From assembly GCA_964645585.1 (NCBI GenBank), contig CAZYAN010000001.1, positions 62,001 through 126,000 of the forward strand: DNA of 64,000 bases, given 5' to 3'. Shown piece after piece: positions 17,978-28,000 of the stretch; position 1 is the first letter of the stretch; each line of letters begins with the position of its first letter. The notes under the pieces are model-generated. The model saw only the letters and a program-made list of their open reading frames with translations, was not told the DNA's origin and made no database searches. Origin of the DNA: DATGSL01 sp964645585. GTDB lineage: Bacteria; Verrucomicrobiota; Verrucomicrobiia; Opitutales; T3Sed10-336. The translations under genes and the position numbers were made by a program.

Positions 17978-19255
17978 ATGAGTGTCCTTGACGTAAAAGT
18001 TCAAACGCCCGCTCCGGTTGATCAGAAACGCCGCCGGGCTCAATGGCGCATGCTCTTCGCGCTGATGTTTTGCTACCTGTTTTACTATACAGGACGTCAG
18101 AACTTCGGATGGGCGATTCCGTTAATGCTCGATGACGAGGGTCTTGGGCTGAGTGCGAAGCAGCTAGGTCAGATCAGCGGCTCGATGTTGGTTGTTTATG
18201 GAATCGGGCAATCGATCAACGGGAATTTAGGCGACAAGTTCGGCGGCCGAAAGATGGTCACGATGGGCGGGCTTTTCTCGTGTATGTTGAACTGGCTCGT
18301 CAGTTTCGGTACAAGTTTTTGGAGTCTCCTGATTCCGTGGGCGGCGAATGGTTACGTGCAGTCGATGGGGTGGGCGCCAGGGAGCCGAATGCTTTCCAAC
18401 TGGTGGCCGCACAATGAGCGGGGCAGGGCGTTTGGCTGGTACGTTTTTTCCGCCGCGTCGTCGACGATAATGATCTTCGCTCTTGGGATTCTCGTTGTGA
18501 AGTATTTATCGTGGCAGTGGGTCTTCCGGCTTCCTGTACTGCTTCTCGCGGTCTCCTGTATCGTTTTCTACTTGGTGGTTCGCAATAAGCCTGAAGAGCT
18601 CGGGTTTGCGCCAAATCCGCTGGAGCCCGGACAGGAGGCTCCCGCTGCGGGCGACACTGCTGAAAGCTCGTGGAGCCGCTACTCGAGGGTCTTGAAGAAT
18701 CCTCGATTTCTTCTAGCTTCGTTCTCAATCGGCTTCGAAAGTCTCGCGCGCTACGGCTTGATCATTTGGGTGCCGTTGCACTACATGGGCCCGAACTGGA
18801 AATCCGATCCGGGCGGGATTTGGATTACGCTTGCGCTTCCGGTCGGCATGGCGTTCGGGGCGCTGAGCACCGGCTATTTGTCGGACCGCTTCTTCCGCTC
18901 CAATCGAAGCCTTCCGATCGCCGCGTTTCTGGCGGCGGCGACTGTCATCCTGCTGCTTATTTACGTCGTGCCTCCAGAGATGAAAGCGGCTGGACTGGTG
19001 CTCCTGTTTCTCGCCGGTTTTCTCGTCTATGGTCCGCAATCATGCTATTGGGCACTTTGTCCGGACCTGGTCGGGTCGCAGCGCGCGGCAACCGCGATTG
19101 GCATGATGAATTTTGCGGCCTACATGTTTGCGGCGTCGGGGGAACCGCTCCTGGGATGGGTGATTGATATTTCAGGAGGCACCACCCCGATATTTGCCAT
19201 TCTCGCTCTTTCGTGCGCCCTCGGCGCGATCTTTATTTTGCCGGTACGGCGGTAA
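17978..19255 (+). CDS. MFS transporter, organophosphate:phosphate antiporter (GlpT/UhpT) family
   Basis: 425 residues, about 12 membrane helices, cytoplasmic N-terminus. The first helix ends YLFYYTGRQNFGWAIP, matching the family signature (Y-x-R-x-N) in which an Arg binds the phosphate group. GDKFGGRKM is the MFS loop 2-3 motif and WAPGSRMLSNWWPHNERG matches the conserved helix 4-5 segment. Characterised members exchange glycerol-3-phosphate, hexose phosphates or phosphoglycerate for phosphate; members beside phosphonate genes are thought to carry phosphonates. Placement directly between a secreted phosphodiesterase and phnA suggests it imports a phosphonate released outside, in exchange for Pi. 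The substrate is inference. Confidence 0.85.
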   Translation: MSVLDVKVQTPAPVDQKRRRAQWRMLFALMFCYLFYYTGRQNFGWAIPLMLDDEGLGLSAKQLGQISGSMLVVYGIGQSINGNLGDKFGGRKMVTMGGLFSCMLNWLVSFGTSFWSLLIPWAANGYVQSMGWAPGSRMLSNWWPHNERGRAFGWYVFSAASSTIMIFALGILVVKYLSWQWVFRLPVLLLAVSCIVFYLVVRNKPEELGFAPNPLEPGQEAPAAGDTAESSWSRYSRVLKNPRFLLASFSIGFESLARYGLIIWVPLHYMGPNWKSDPGGIWITLALPVGMAFGALSTGYLSDRFFRSNRSLPIAAFLAAATVILLLIYVVPPEMKAAGLVLLFLAGFLVYGPQSCYWALCPDLVGSQRAATAIGMMNFAAYMFAASGEPLLGWVIDISGGTTPIFAILALSCALGAIFILPVRR

Positions 19256-19294
19256 TCGCGGAAACCGGTTCAACTCGCTATCGATCTTTCTATC

Positions 19295-20512
19295 ATGCTG
19301 AACATAAATCAACGCACCTACCGATTCCCTTCGAAACCGGTCGTCTTTGTCTGCATTGACGGCTCAGCGCCCGCGTACTTGGAGGCCGCCCGGGATGTCA
19401 TGCCCAATCTGCGACGAATTATCGAACGCGGAAGCTCGGGTGTCGCGCAATCGGTCATCCCCTCGTTCACGAATCCCAACAACATGGCGCTCGTGACCGG
19501 TGTCCCGCCTGCCGTGAATGGTATTTGCGGAAATTTCTATTATGACCGGGAGCGTGACGAAGAGATCATGATGAACGACGCGGTGCATCTTCGCTGTCCA
19601 ACCGTTCTCTCCGGATTCGCCGACGCGGGCAAATCCGTCGCGGTTGTCACAACGAAGGACAAGCTCCGCAAGCTGCTCGGAAAAAACCTGAAGGGCATCT
19701 GCTTTTCGGTTGAGTGCGCACACGAAGCCACCGAGGAGGAGAACGGAATCTCGGGCATCCTTGAAAAGATCGGCCGCGAGAATCCGGGCGTGTATGATCC
19801 GGAGTGCAGCGTGTACTGTATTGAGGCGGGCGACTGGCTGACACGGAATCACCGTCCCGACCTGCTTTACCTGAGCACGACCGACTTCGTTCAGCACAAA
19901 TATGCGCCGGAAGACGCGGAGGCGAAACAGTTTTACGCCCGGCTCGACCATTTTCTCGGACGCATTGACGAACAGGATGTCATCTTGGGGATCACGGCTG
20001 ACCATGGCATGAACGCGAAAACGAAGCCGGACGGTTCGCCGAACGTGCAGTTCCTCGAAACGATCCTCGCGGAGAAAGGCATTCCGTCTCGGGTGATTTT
20101 GCCGATCACCGATCCGTACGTTGTCCACCACGGCGCCCTCGGCTCGTTTGCGACGGTGTACGTCGATCTGGGCCAGCGGGAATTGGCGACCGATATTCTT
20201 CGGGAGATTCCTGGCGTCGATTTGGTCCTCAGCAGCGAAGAGGCGCAGGAGCGTTTCCAGCTTCCGGCTGACCGGATCGGTGACCTTGTCGTTCTCGGCG
20301 ATCAACACACCACACTGGGACGCACGCCGGAATGGCACGATCTATCTGCCGTGCAAAAGGGTCTTCGCTCGCACGGCGGCCTGCACGAGCGTGAAGTCCC
20401 GTTTATCATCAACCGGCCGCTCACGCCCTGGTATGCCGACCGGCTTGCAAGCGGAGCCACAAACAACTACGACATCCTCGATTTCCTCTGCAACGGAATC
20501 CTCAGCGAATGA
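19295..20512 (+). CDS. phnA: Phosphonoacetate hydrolase
   Basis: 405 residues. Zinc-dependent C-P bond hydrolase that converts phosphonoacetate to acetate and phosphate. The alkaline phosphatase fold is clear: FVCIDGSAPAYLEA (metal D22), SFTNPNNMALVTGVPP (active-site T59), STTDFVQHKYAPED (D197, H201), ITADHGMN (D236, H237) and GLRSHGGLHEREVPF (H360/H364). The NPNNMALVTG and GICGNFYYD blocks are characteristic of PhnA and separate it from nucleotide pyrophosphatases. Cytoplasmic, no signal peptide. The stop overlaps the ATG of phnY (ATGA), so the two successive enzymes are translationally coupled. No LysR or other regulator gene is adjacent. Confidence 0.93.
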   Translation: MLNINQRTYRFPSKPVVFVCIDGSAPAYLEAARDVMPNLRRIIERGSSGVAQSVIPSFTNPNNMALVTGVPPAVNGICGNFYYDRERDEEIMMNDAVHLRCPTVLSGFADAGKSVAVVTTKDKLRKLLGKNLKGICFSVECAHEATEEENGISGILEKIGRENPGVYDPECSVYCIEAGDWLTRNHRPDLLYLSTTDFVQHKYAPEDAEAKQFYARLDHFLGRIDEQDVILGITADHGMNAKTKPDGSPNVQFLETILAEKGIPSRVILPITDPYVVHHGALGSFATVYVDLGQRELATDILREIPGVDLVLSSEEAQERFQLPADRIGDLVVLGDQHTTLGRTPEWHDLSAVQKGLRSHGGLHEREVPFIINRPLTPWYADRLASGATNNYDILDFLCNGILSE

Positions 20513-21951
20513 AGAACGAAAGCGGTATTTACGAATTCGGTACAATTTTCGGTGGACAGCAGCACGCCGGTGGAGAATGGGTAGAGGTACGGAATCCCTA
20601 TACCCGCGAAGTCGTTGGCCGCGTCGCCGCGATATCCGCCGATCAACTGCGCGAAATTATTGAGCGGACCCGGAACACGAAGATCCGTCTTTCCCGTTAC
20701 GAGAGGAACCGGATTCTCAACGCTGTTGCCGACCGCCTTGCGGAGAATGTGGATGCGGTCAGCCGCCTGATCACTTCTGAGGCCGGACTTTGCTTGCGCG
20801 ACACGGCTTACGAGGTCAACCGGGCGATCGACGTTCTGCGGTTCTCCGCGATTCGAAGCCTGGACGACGACTCGGAGGTCTTTCCTTGCGATGTCTCCAA
20901 GCACGGACGGCAGCGCCGCATCTACACGATGCGTGAACCGCTCAACCTGATCGGTGCCATCACACCGTTCAACCATCCCCTCAACCAGGTCGTTCACAAA
21001 ATCGCGCCGGCGATCGCGACCAACAACACGGTTGTTCTGAAACCATCGCGCCGGACGCCGCTTGCCGCTTATTATTTTGCGCAGACTTGCCTCGATTGCG
21101 GGCTTCCCGCCGATATGCTCAACGTCGTTTGCGGCAGCGATTCGGAAGTGGCGGAAACGCTGGTAACGAGCGATCTTGTTGATTTGATCACCTTCACAGG
21201 AGGCAGTTCTGTGGGCCGCCACATCGCGAAGAACGCTGGATACAAGCGCGTCATCCTTGAACTCGGCGGCAGCTCGGCGATGCTGGTCTTAGATGATGCC
21301 GACATCGACGAGGCAGTCAGCATTGCGATCGCGGGCACCTTCAAAAACGGCGGACAGCGCTGCACGGCGATTCGCCGCCTTCTTGTTCACGAAAGTATCG
21401 CTGATGCTTTTGCGGAACGCTTGGCCGACAAAACCGCCGCGATTAAATGCGGCGATCCGTTTGATCCCGAGACCGAAATGGGGACGGTGATCACCGAGGA
21501 GGCAGCGATTCAAATCGAATCGCGCGTGCAGAAAGCAATCGACAGCGGCGCGAAACTTCTCGCCGGTCACAAACGTGACGGTGCGCTCTACGCGCCGACC
21601 GTGCTCGACCATGTCAAAAACGACTTCGAGGTTGTTTCCTGCGAAACCTTCGGGCCGGTCGCCCCGATTATCCGCTTTCAAACACTGGATGAAGCGATCG
21701 CGATTGCTAACGACACGGATTATGGACTTTCCGGCGCGGTCGTCAGCAACCACTGGCCGTCGATCCAGCGGGTGATTTCCGAATTGGAAACGGGAACCGT
21801 CAACGTCAACATCGAGCCGAGCTATCGTCTCGAATGGTCTCCTTTCGGCGGGTTCAAATCGTCCGGCCTCGGGGAAAAAGAAGGTGTGATCGAAGCGATG
21901 AAGGGAATGACTCGCGTGAAAACGTATTCACTTCCGTGGGACACTCCGTGA
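20509..21951 (+). CDS. phnY: Phosphonoacetaldehyde dehydrogenase
   Basis: 480 residues, aldehyde dehydrogenase superfamily. Oxidises phosphonoacetaldehyde to phosphonoacetate with NAD(P)+. Catalytic Cys is C285 (FKNGGQRCTAIRR) and the general base is E251 (LELGGSS). TPFNHPLNQVVHKIAPAIA and NNTVVLKPSRRTPL are the cofactor-binding blocks. Basic residues suited to a phosphonate group are plentiful around the entrance, but assignment to PhnY rather than a generic aldehyde dehydrogenase rests mainly on the coupled phnA gene and on the overall match. No phnW or phnX is in the window, so the aldehyde should come from another reaction; the alcohol dehydrogenase downstream is the obvious candidate. 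Confidence 0.9.
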   Translation: MKNESGIYEFGTIFGGQQHAGGEWVEVRNPYTREVVGRVAAISADQLREIIERTRNTKIRLSRYERNRILNAVADRLAENVDAVSRLITSEAGLCLRDTAYEVNRAIDVLRFSAIRSLDDDSEVFPCDVSKHGRQRRIYTMREPLNLIGAITPFNHPLNQVVHKIAPAIATNNTVVLKPSRRTPLAAYYFAQTCLDCGLPADMLNVVCGSDSEVAETLVTSDLVDLITFTGGSSVGRHIAKNAGYKRVILELGGSSAMLVLDDADIDEAVSIAIAGTFKNGGQRCTAIRRLLVHESIADAFAERLADKTAAIKCGDPFDPETEMGTVITEEAAIQIESRVQKAIDSGAKLLAGHKRDGALYAPTVLDHVKNDFEVVSCETFGPVAPIIRFQTLDEAIAIANDTDYGLSGAVVSNHWPSIQRVISELETGTVNVNIEPSYRLEWSPFGGFKSSGLGEKEGVIEAMKGMTRVKTYSLPWDTP

Positions 21952-21955
21952 CGGT

Positions 21956-21997
21956 GATTTTGGGTCTTAGATTTTAGATTTTTTAATTTGGATCGGG
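21956..21997 (+). repeat. Degenerate heptanucleotide tandem array
   Basis: Six consecutive 7-base units fill the start of the gap between phnY and the alcohol dehydrogenase: GATTTTG, GGTCTTA, GATTTTA, GATTTTT, TAATTTG, GATCGGG. The AT-rich array contrasts with the GC-rich genes on both sides. It begins two bases after the phnY stop. Function unknown; a decaying short-sequence repeat is likely. Confidence 0.55.
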
Positions 21998-22032
21998 AGT
22001 GGAAAGTGCTTCCACGGATCTTTAAAACGAGC

Positions 22033-23178
22033 ATGACAACCAACGATTCTATTATGAGCCTTTCGCGAGCAGCAGCTGCCGGCCTTCCCGCTGCCTGCCG
22101 GGCAGCGGTTTTCGATCCCGCGGAAAGAACCTTGACAGTCGAGAACTTTTCGCTTTCGGCCCCGGGTCCCGGTGAAGTCGTGGTCCGCGTTGAATCCAGC
22201 GCGATCTGCGGATCGGATCTGCACACTTTTCTCGGACACCGTGCGCCGGCCGGACCGCTCATCCTTGGGCACGAGTCGTGCGGCGTCATTGTCCATTTGG
22301 GTGACGGCATCCGGACGGATTCCGCTGGAGCGGCGCTGGCGGAAGGGGTCCGTGTCACGTGGAGTATCGCCGCGAATTGCGGACATTGTTTTCCCTGTAC
22401 AAACGAGATTCCGCAAAAATGTGAGACCCTCTTTAAATACGGCCATGAAACCGTGAAGAAGAAGCCGCTGCTCAACGGAGGGTTTGCCGAATACATTTAT
22501 TTGGTGCCGGGATCGGCGATCTACCGGATTCCCGATACGCTGCCGACGAACAGTGTGGTTTTCGCAAATTGCGCGACAGCGACCGTCGCCGCCGCGCACC
22601 GCACGGCGCAAACAAAACGCGGAGACGCGGTGCTCATCCAGGGGGCCGGGCTGCTTGGACTCTGCGCGTCCGCGATGGCGTCGGCGGCTGGAGCTCGATG
22701 TATCGCGGTCGCGGATACAAATCCCGACCGGCTCGCGATGGCGCGGGATTTTGGGGCGACCCATGTCATCCAGGTTGATCCGGACGATCCGGAACAGCTC
22801 ACAAAGCTTTCGCGGGAAATCGCGGGACCGCGCGGATTCGATGTCGCGATCGAAGTCTGCGGCCAGCCTTCGGCGGTTGCGGCGGCACTGCCGGCGCTTC
22901 GGATCGGCGCCCGGTATATCCTGGCTGGATGCGTCTTCCCTGGAGCGATCGGATCCTTGAATTTACAAACCATCACGACGCGCCTGTTGCGGTTGACCGG
23001 CCTCCATAATTATCAGCCGTCCGATCTTTTGAAGGCGGTCGAGTTTTTAGAGGAACATCACCAGCGATTCCCGTTTGACCGAATCGTTGCTCGCGAGTTT
23101 CCGCTCAATGAAATCGCTGATGCCTTCCAGTTCGCCATCGACCGAAAAGATGTGTTACGCGTTGCCGTAACTCCGTGA
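22033..23178 (+). CDS. Zinc-dependent alcohol dehydrogenase, phosphonate-associated
   Basis: 381 residues from ATG 22033 (ATG 22054 also possible). Medium-chain dehydrogenase/reductase. Catalytic zinc ligands lie in SAICGSDLHTF and ILGHESCG; the structural zinc cluster is CGHCFPCTNEIPQKC. The nucleotide fold has IQGAGLLGLCASAMASAAGA, and ADTNPDRL suggests NAD(H) preference. A clade of such dehydrogenases is repeatedly found with phosphonate-catabolism genes (TIGR03366, HpnZ). Known chemistry in phosphonate biosynthesis interconverts phosphonoacetaldehyde and 2-hydroxyethylphosphonate with a different alcohol dehydrogenase type. By analogy this enzyme may oxidise 2-hydroxyethylphosphonate to the PhnY substrate. 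That step is an inference, not shown by sequence. Confidence 0.85.
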   Translation: MTTNDSIMSLSRAAAAGLPAACRAAVFDPAERTLTVENFSLSAPGPGEVVVRVESSAICGSDLHTFLGHRAPAGPLILGHESCGVIVHLGDGIRTDSAGAALAEGVRVTWSIAANCGHCFPCTNEIPQKCETLFKYGHETVKKKPLLNGGFAEYIYLVPGSAIYRIPDTLPTNSVVFANCATATVAAAHRTAQTKRGDAVLIQGAGLLGLCASAMASAAGARCIAVADTNPDRLAMARDFGATHVIQVDPDDPEQLTKLSREIAGPRGFDVAIEVCGQPSAVAAALPALRIGARYILAGCVFPGAIGSLNLQTITTRLLRLTGLHNYQPSDLLKAVEFLEEHHQRFPFDRIVAREFPLNEIADAFQFAIDRKDVLRVAVTP

Positions 23179-23352
23179 GGAAGGCGGGAACCAGGGATAA
23201 CGCGTTACAGGATGACAAGGTGCGGACTGATCGCCGGGTCGGTTGGCCCGCGCTTTCCGCGGAATCGAATCGCGAAATGATCCGCGGATCGGGGATGGTC
23301 TTCAGTGCGGAGTCCAAGGGAATCATTTAATAGAAACACTAAACGGCAGCTT

Positions 23353-24954
23353 ATGAAAAACATCACTCTTATTGCGAATGGCGATCTTCGGCTTGCGGCG
23401 AACCAGAATTGTGAAGCCGCGCAGGCGGATATGGAGTCGCGTCTGGTCGCGGCTTTTGAGAAGGAGGGAGCGCGGCTCATTCGGGCGCACAGTTATGATC
23501 CTGTGAAGAAGCACGGCTTTATCGACAGCCAGAAACGGGGAATGGAAGTTTTCCGTTCCATCGATCCAGACGCGCCCCTGGTCGTCGCCGAAGCGGTTTG
23601 GCAATACAGTCATCATGTCCTGCCGGGCCTGTTGACGCACCGCGGTCCGATTCTGACCGTGGCCAATTGGAGCGGAACCTGGCCGGGACTGGTCGGGATG
23701 CTCAATTTGAACGGCTGCCTGACAAAGATGGGGGTTCGCTATTCAACGCTCTGGAGCGAGGACTTCACCGATGAGTTTTTCCGAAGCGGGCTCCGCTCCT
23801 GGCTTGAGACAGGCGAGGTGAAGCACGACGTTTCCCACGTGCGTCCGTACGATAACGCGAGCGGCGACTCCGAGGCGGAGCGGGCCGGACGCGAGCTCGC
23901 CAAGCAATTGCTCACAGAAAAGCGCATTCTCGGTGTCTTTGATGAAGGGTGCATGGGAATGTACAACGCAATCGTTCCCGATGAGCTGCTCAATCCGACC
24001 GGACTTTTCAAGGAACGGCTCAGTCAGTCGGCGCTGTACGCAAAGATGTTGACGGTATCGGATGCCGACGCACGGGAGGTGTACGACTGGTGCGTCGAGA
24101 AAGGCATCAAGTTCCATCTCGGCAGTAATGAAGAGACCGAGCTGACGGAGAGACAGGTGCTCGAGCAGTGCAAGATGTATATCGCCGCGGTGCGGATCGC
24201 CGATGAGTTCGGGTGCGCGGCGATCGGCATTCAGTACCAGCAAGGGCTGAAGGACCTGACGCCGGCATCCGATCTTGTCGAAGGACTTCTCAACAACGTC
24301 GAACGTCCGCCGGTTCGTCACGAGGAAACCGGGGAGGAGCTTTATGCCGGGGAGGCGCTGCCTCACTTTAACGAAGTGGACGAATGCGCCGGTCTCGATG
24401 CGCTCGTCACCTACGACCTCTGGCGACGGCTCGGTTATGCACCGGAAACGACCCTGCACGACCTGCGGTGGGGCCGCCAGTATCAAGGCGGCACTGTCGA
24501 CGATTTTGTCTGGGTGTTTGAAATTTCCGGGGGCGCGCCTCCGGCCCATTTTATCGGCGGGTTGCAAGGTGCTCGCAGCGAGCGGCAGCCGCCGATGTAT
24601 TTCCGGCTGGGCGGCGGCACGCTTTCGGGGACGAGCAAGCCGGGTCCGATCGTCTGGAGCCGCGTCTATGTGGAAGACGGCAAGCTGAAGTGCGATCTCG
24701 GCCTTGGCAAGGTGGTGGAGCTGCCGGAAGAGGAGACGGCGGAGCGGCTTCGATTGACGACTCCGCAGTGGCCGATCATGCACGCGGTGCTGGAAGGTGT
24801 CAGCCGCGACCAGATGATGGCGCGCCACAAGGCGAACCATATCCAGGTCGTCTACGCGCCGGACCGGAATGCCGCTGTGCAGGGCCTGCGCGCGAAAGCC
24901 GCGGCGCTGCGTGAACTCGGGCTCGAAGTGTTCCTTTGCGGCGTGACGGAATAG
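23353..24954 (+). CDS. L-fucose/L-arabinose isomerase-like protein
   Basis: 533 residues from ATG 23353. The two-part FucI/AraA fold is recognisable: an N-terminal open-sheet domain (SWSG-like block in [15 protein letters not shown]), a middle domain with [17 protein letters not shown], where the Glu and Asp match metal ligands of fucose isomerase, and a C-terminal domain with [14 protein letters not shown], whose His may be the third ligand. It is cytoplasmic. The family is poorly characterised, and aldose-ketose isomerisation of a deoxy- or pentose sugar is the best guess. Last gene of the long + strand run, 174 bp after the dehydrogenase, ending before a strong hairpin. It could handle a sugar released together with the phosphonate, which is speculation. 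Confidence 0.7.
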   Translation: MKNITLIANGDLRLAANQNCEAAQADMESRLVAAFEKEGARLIRAHSYDPVKKHGFIDSQKRGMEVFRSIDPDAPLVVAEAVWQYSHHVLPGLLTHRGPILTVANWSGTWPGLVGMLNLNGCLTKMGVRYSTLWSEDFTDEFFRSGLRSWLETGEVKHDVSHVRPYDNASGDSEAERAGRELAKQLLTEKRILGVFDEGCMGMYNAIVPDELLNPTGLFKERLSQSALYAKMLTVSDADAREVYDWCVEKGIKFHLGSNEETELTERQVLEQCKMYIAAVRIADEFGCAAIGIQYQQGLKDLTPASDLVEGLLNNVERPPVRHEETGEELYAGEALPHFNEVDECAGLDALVTYDLWRRLGYAPETTLHDLRWGRQYQGGTVDDFVWVFEISGGAPPAHFIGGLQGARSERQPPMYFRLGGGTLSGTSKPGPIVWSRVYVEDGKLKCDLGLGKVVELPEEETAERLRLTTPQWPIMHAVLEGVSRDQMMARHKANHIQVVYAPDRNAAVQGLRAKAAALRELGLEVFLCGVTE

Positions 24955-25028
24955 GAAGGTTGGGCGCCAAGTGACAAGTTGATCGGCAGCGCGACGGATC
25001 CTGGCGTCGCGTTTGCCGGTTGCCATGC

Positions 25029-25068
25029 GAAGCGCGTGTTCCGATGAGTTTATTGGGACACGCGCTTC
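25029..25068. terminator. Terminator hairpin between convergent genes
   Basis: Perfect 11-bp inverted repeat: GAAGCGCGTGT (25029-25039) pairs with ACACGCGCTTC (25058-25068) across a 17-base loop. On the + strand a TTTTTT run follows about 11 bases later, inside the end of gcvP. It separates the fucose-isomerase-like gene from the convergent gcvP. Confidence 0.65.
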
Positions 25069-25073
25069 GTGGC

Positions 25074-28000
25074 TTATCTGTTTTTTGCTGCTTTTAGAAT
25101 CCGGGAGCGGACCTCCGCGGGATCCATGGCGATCAGTTCATCGGGCGGAATCCGGTTATCGGCGACTTCGGGGAGGTCCTCCAGCTCTTCACTGACGACG
25201 AGTTCCCGGTTCGCGGCGACTTCATCCACGCGGTCGATCGGCGTGAAGTGCGGCGCGGTTTCGAGGACTTCGGGATGCTCTTCGGCAAGCCGTCCGATCT
25301 CGCGCACCGTTGCGGCGAACCGGTCGAGTTCGTCTTGCGTATAGCTTTCGGTCGGTTCGATCATCAGCCCGTACACTTCGGGAAAGGCGACAGTCGGCGC
25401 GTGGTACCCGAAGTCGAGGAACAATTTCCCAATCCTTGGAATGATGCTTGCGCGCGGGGTGCCGGCCGCTTCGATCTTCGCAAACGTCTCTTCCGGGAGG
25501 GTAATAATAAACTCGTGCATCCGCGGCACATCGGTCGCTTTAGCCGGCAGGAAGGGGAAGTCGTTTTCGAGTGTAACCGCAACGTAACGCGACGAAAGAA
25601 CAGCGACCGCCGACATGCGGGGCACGCCGTCGCGCCCGAGGCGGGCGAGGTAGGTGTAGGCACGGATTTTGTGGGCGAAGTTGCCCCAATGGCGATGCAT
25701 CGAGCCGATCGTTTTCGCCGGAAACACCGGTTCGTAGCGGCCGTCGCGCTCAACGATCTGAGCGCCGGGCAGGAAATCGACCAGTTTTTCGCTGACGGCC
25801 ACGATCGCGTCGCCCGGCCCGCCGCCGCCGTGCGGAATTGTCCACGTTTTGTGAAGATTGTTATGCACCGCGTCGACCCCCATGGCACCGAGATCGACCC
25901 AGCCGGCGATCGCGTTCATGTTCGCGCCGTCCATGTAAACAAGTCCGCCGGCGCCATGGATCAGGTCGGCGATCTCGCGGAAGCGCGTTTCGAAAATGCC
26001 GCCGGTGTTGGGATTGGTGATCATGATCCCGCTGATACGCGGCCCGTGCTGCTCGACGATTTCGCGGAGAGAATCAAAGTCGATCTGGCCGGTGTCGTCC
26101 GCATCCAGAAGAACGATACCCGACGGGCCTTCCGCCCCTGGACGGGTTCGGAAGCCGGCCATTGCGGCGGTTGCGAAGTTGGTTCCGTGAGCCGAGCGCG
26201 GGATCAGGACGAGATCGCGTCCGCTTTCGCCCCGGGAGCGGTGGTACGCTTGAAACATTTTGAGACCGACCAGTTCGCCCTGGGCGCCGGCGACCGGCTG
26301 GGTCGTTACTCCAGCAAGGCCGGTGATGCCTTTAAACCATTCCTGGATGTGGTAGAGGATTTCAAGCGACCCCTGCGCGTCCTCGGTGCAGGCTTGGGGA
26401 TGGAGATTGGTAAAGCCGGGAAGCGACGCCGCGAAATCGTTGATGTGCGGGTTGTACTTCATCGTGCAAGAGCCGAGGGGATAACAACTGTCGTCCGGGC
26501 TGATGTTGAGATCGCCGAGCCGCGAATAATAACGCTTCAAATCCTCCGCGGGGATATCGGGCAGCCCGACCGGTTTTTTTCGGAGCAGCGAATCCGGTAA
26601 CGCGATCGGCTCGACAGCTTTTTCCGGCTGGGGAGGGCCGAATGCTTCGGTGAAAAACGCGAAGAGCCGGTCCATGTCTTCGTCGGATTGCCAGTCGCTG
26701 AACGACAGTTTGAGATGATTTCCGCTCGATGCCTCGATGCGATCGGAGACGTCGACGCCGACATGGAGACCGAACTCGCGTCCGCCCGCGATGCAATCTT
26801 TCGCTGAAACCGGCAGTGTCACAACCAGTTCGTTGAAAAACGGCGCCCCGGGGAAGGCGAGGTTTACGCCCGCGTGAGCGGTGAGGCGGGAGACGGCTGT
26901 TCGTGCGCGATCGCGTCCGGCCGCGCACGAAGCGGCCATGCCCTTTTCGCCGCGCTCGAGGATGGAGGCGCCGGCGAGAGTCGCGAGAAACGCCTGGTTG
27001 GAGCAGATGTTCGACGTGGCCTTCTCGCGCCGGATGTGCTGTTCGCGCGTGGAAAGAACCATGACGAGGCAATCGCGCCCCTGCGCGTCGCGGGCGCGTC
27101 CAACGTAGCGGCCGGGAGTCGCGCGGATATCGTTCCGGGTTTTTTCGTTGTGGCGGACGCCGAAAACTCCGAGGCCGGGACCGCCGAAGTTCGGCCCGAT
27201 CGCGAGATGCTGTCCCTCGCCGACGATCATGCTGGCGCCGGCGGCGCCGAATTCGGACGGCGGTTTGAGTCCGCCGGTGGCGAGGAGCATCGGGTCGATG
27301 ATCGCGATACTCTTGACATTGAGTTCGGCGGCGAGGTCGGTCAGGGCATCCACATCCTCCAGGATGCCAAAAGTATTGATTTGCGGATACGCGATGGCGG
27401 CGAGCTTGGCACCCGCCTCGGCGGCCTTGGCGCGGACCGTTTCGGGATCAAGCCGTCCGGTGCGCGGATCGGCCGGAACTTCGATCACATTGATCTCGGT
27501 GTCCCGGGTGAGGCAGCGAATTACCTCGAGATCGCCCGGATAGATCGCCTGACTGACGAGGACCGTGTCGGTGCCGCGGGTGAGGCGAAGGGCGCAGCAA
27601 AAGGCTTCGAAAAGGGCGGTCGCGCGGTCGTAGAGAGAAATATTGATCGCTTCGAACCCGGTCAGCATGGCGAGCGAGCACTGGTAAATCCAGTGAGTCA
27701 TCAGCGTTCCCTGGCTTCGTTCCGGCTGGTATGGGGTGTAGGAAGTCGCCAGCGTTCGGATACTGGAAACATGGTCGGAGATCGAGGCCGGCCGGTATTG
27801 GGGAAGCCCGTCGCCGACGAATGACGGAAGAATACGATTTTTCCGGGAGAGCGCGACAAGATGCGACTGGAGATCGCTGTAGCTGAGTTCTTCCGGCAGC
27901 GGCAGGGGATGCCGCATTCGGACTGAAGGGTCGATGTGATCGAAAAGGCCGGCAAGATCCTTGCGGCCGACGGCCTCGAGCATGGCGGCGATGTCGGCCT

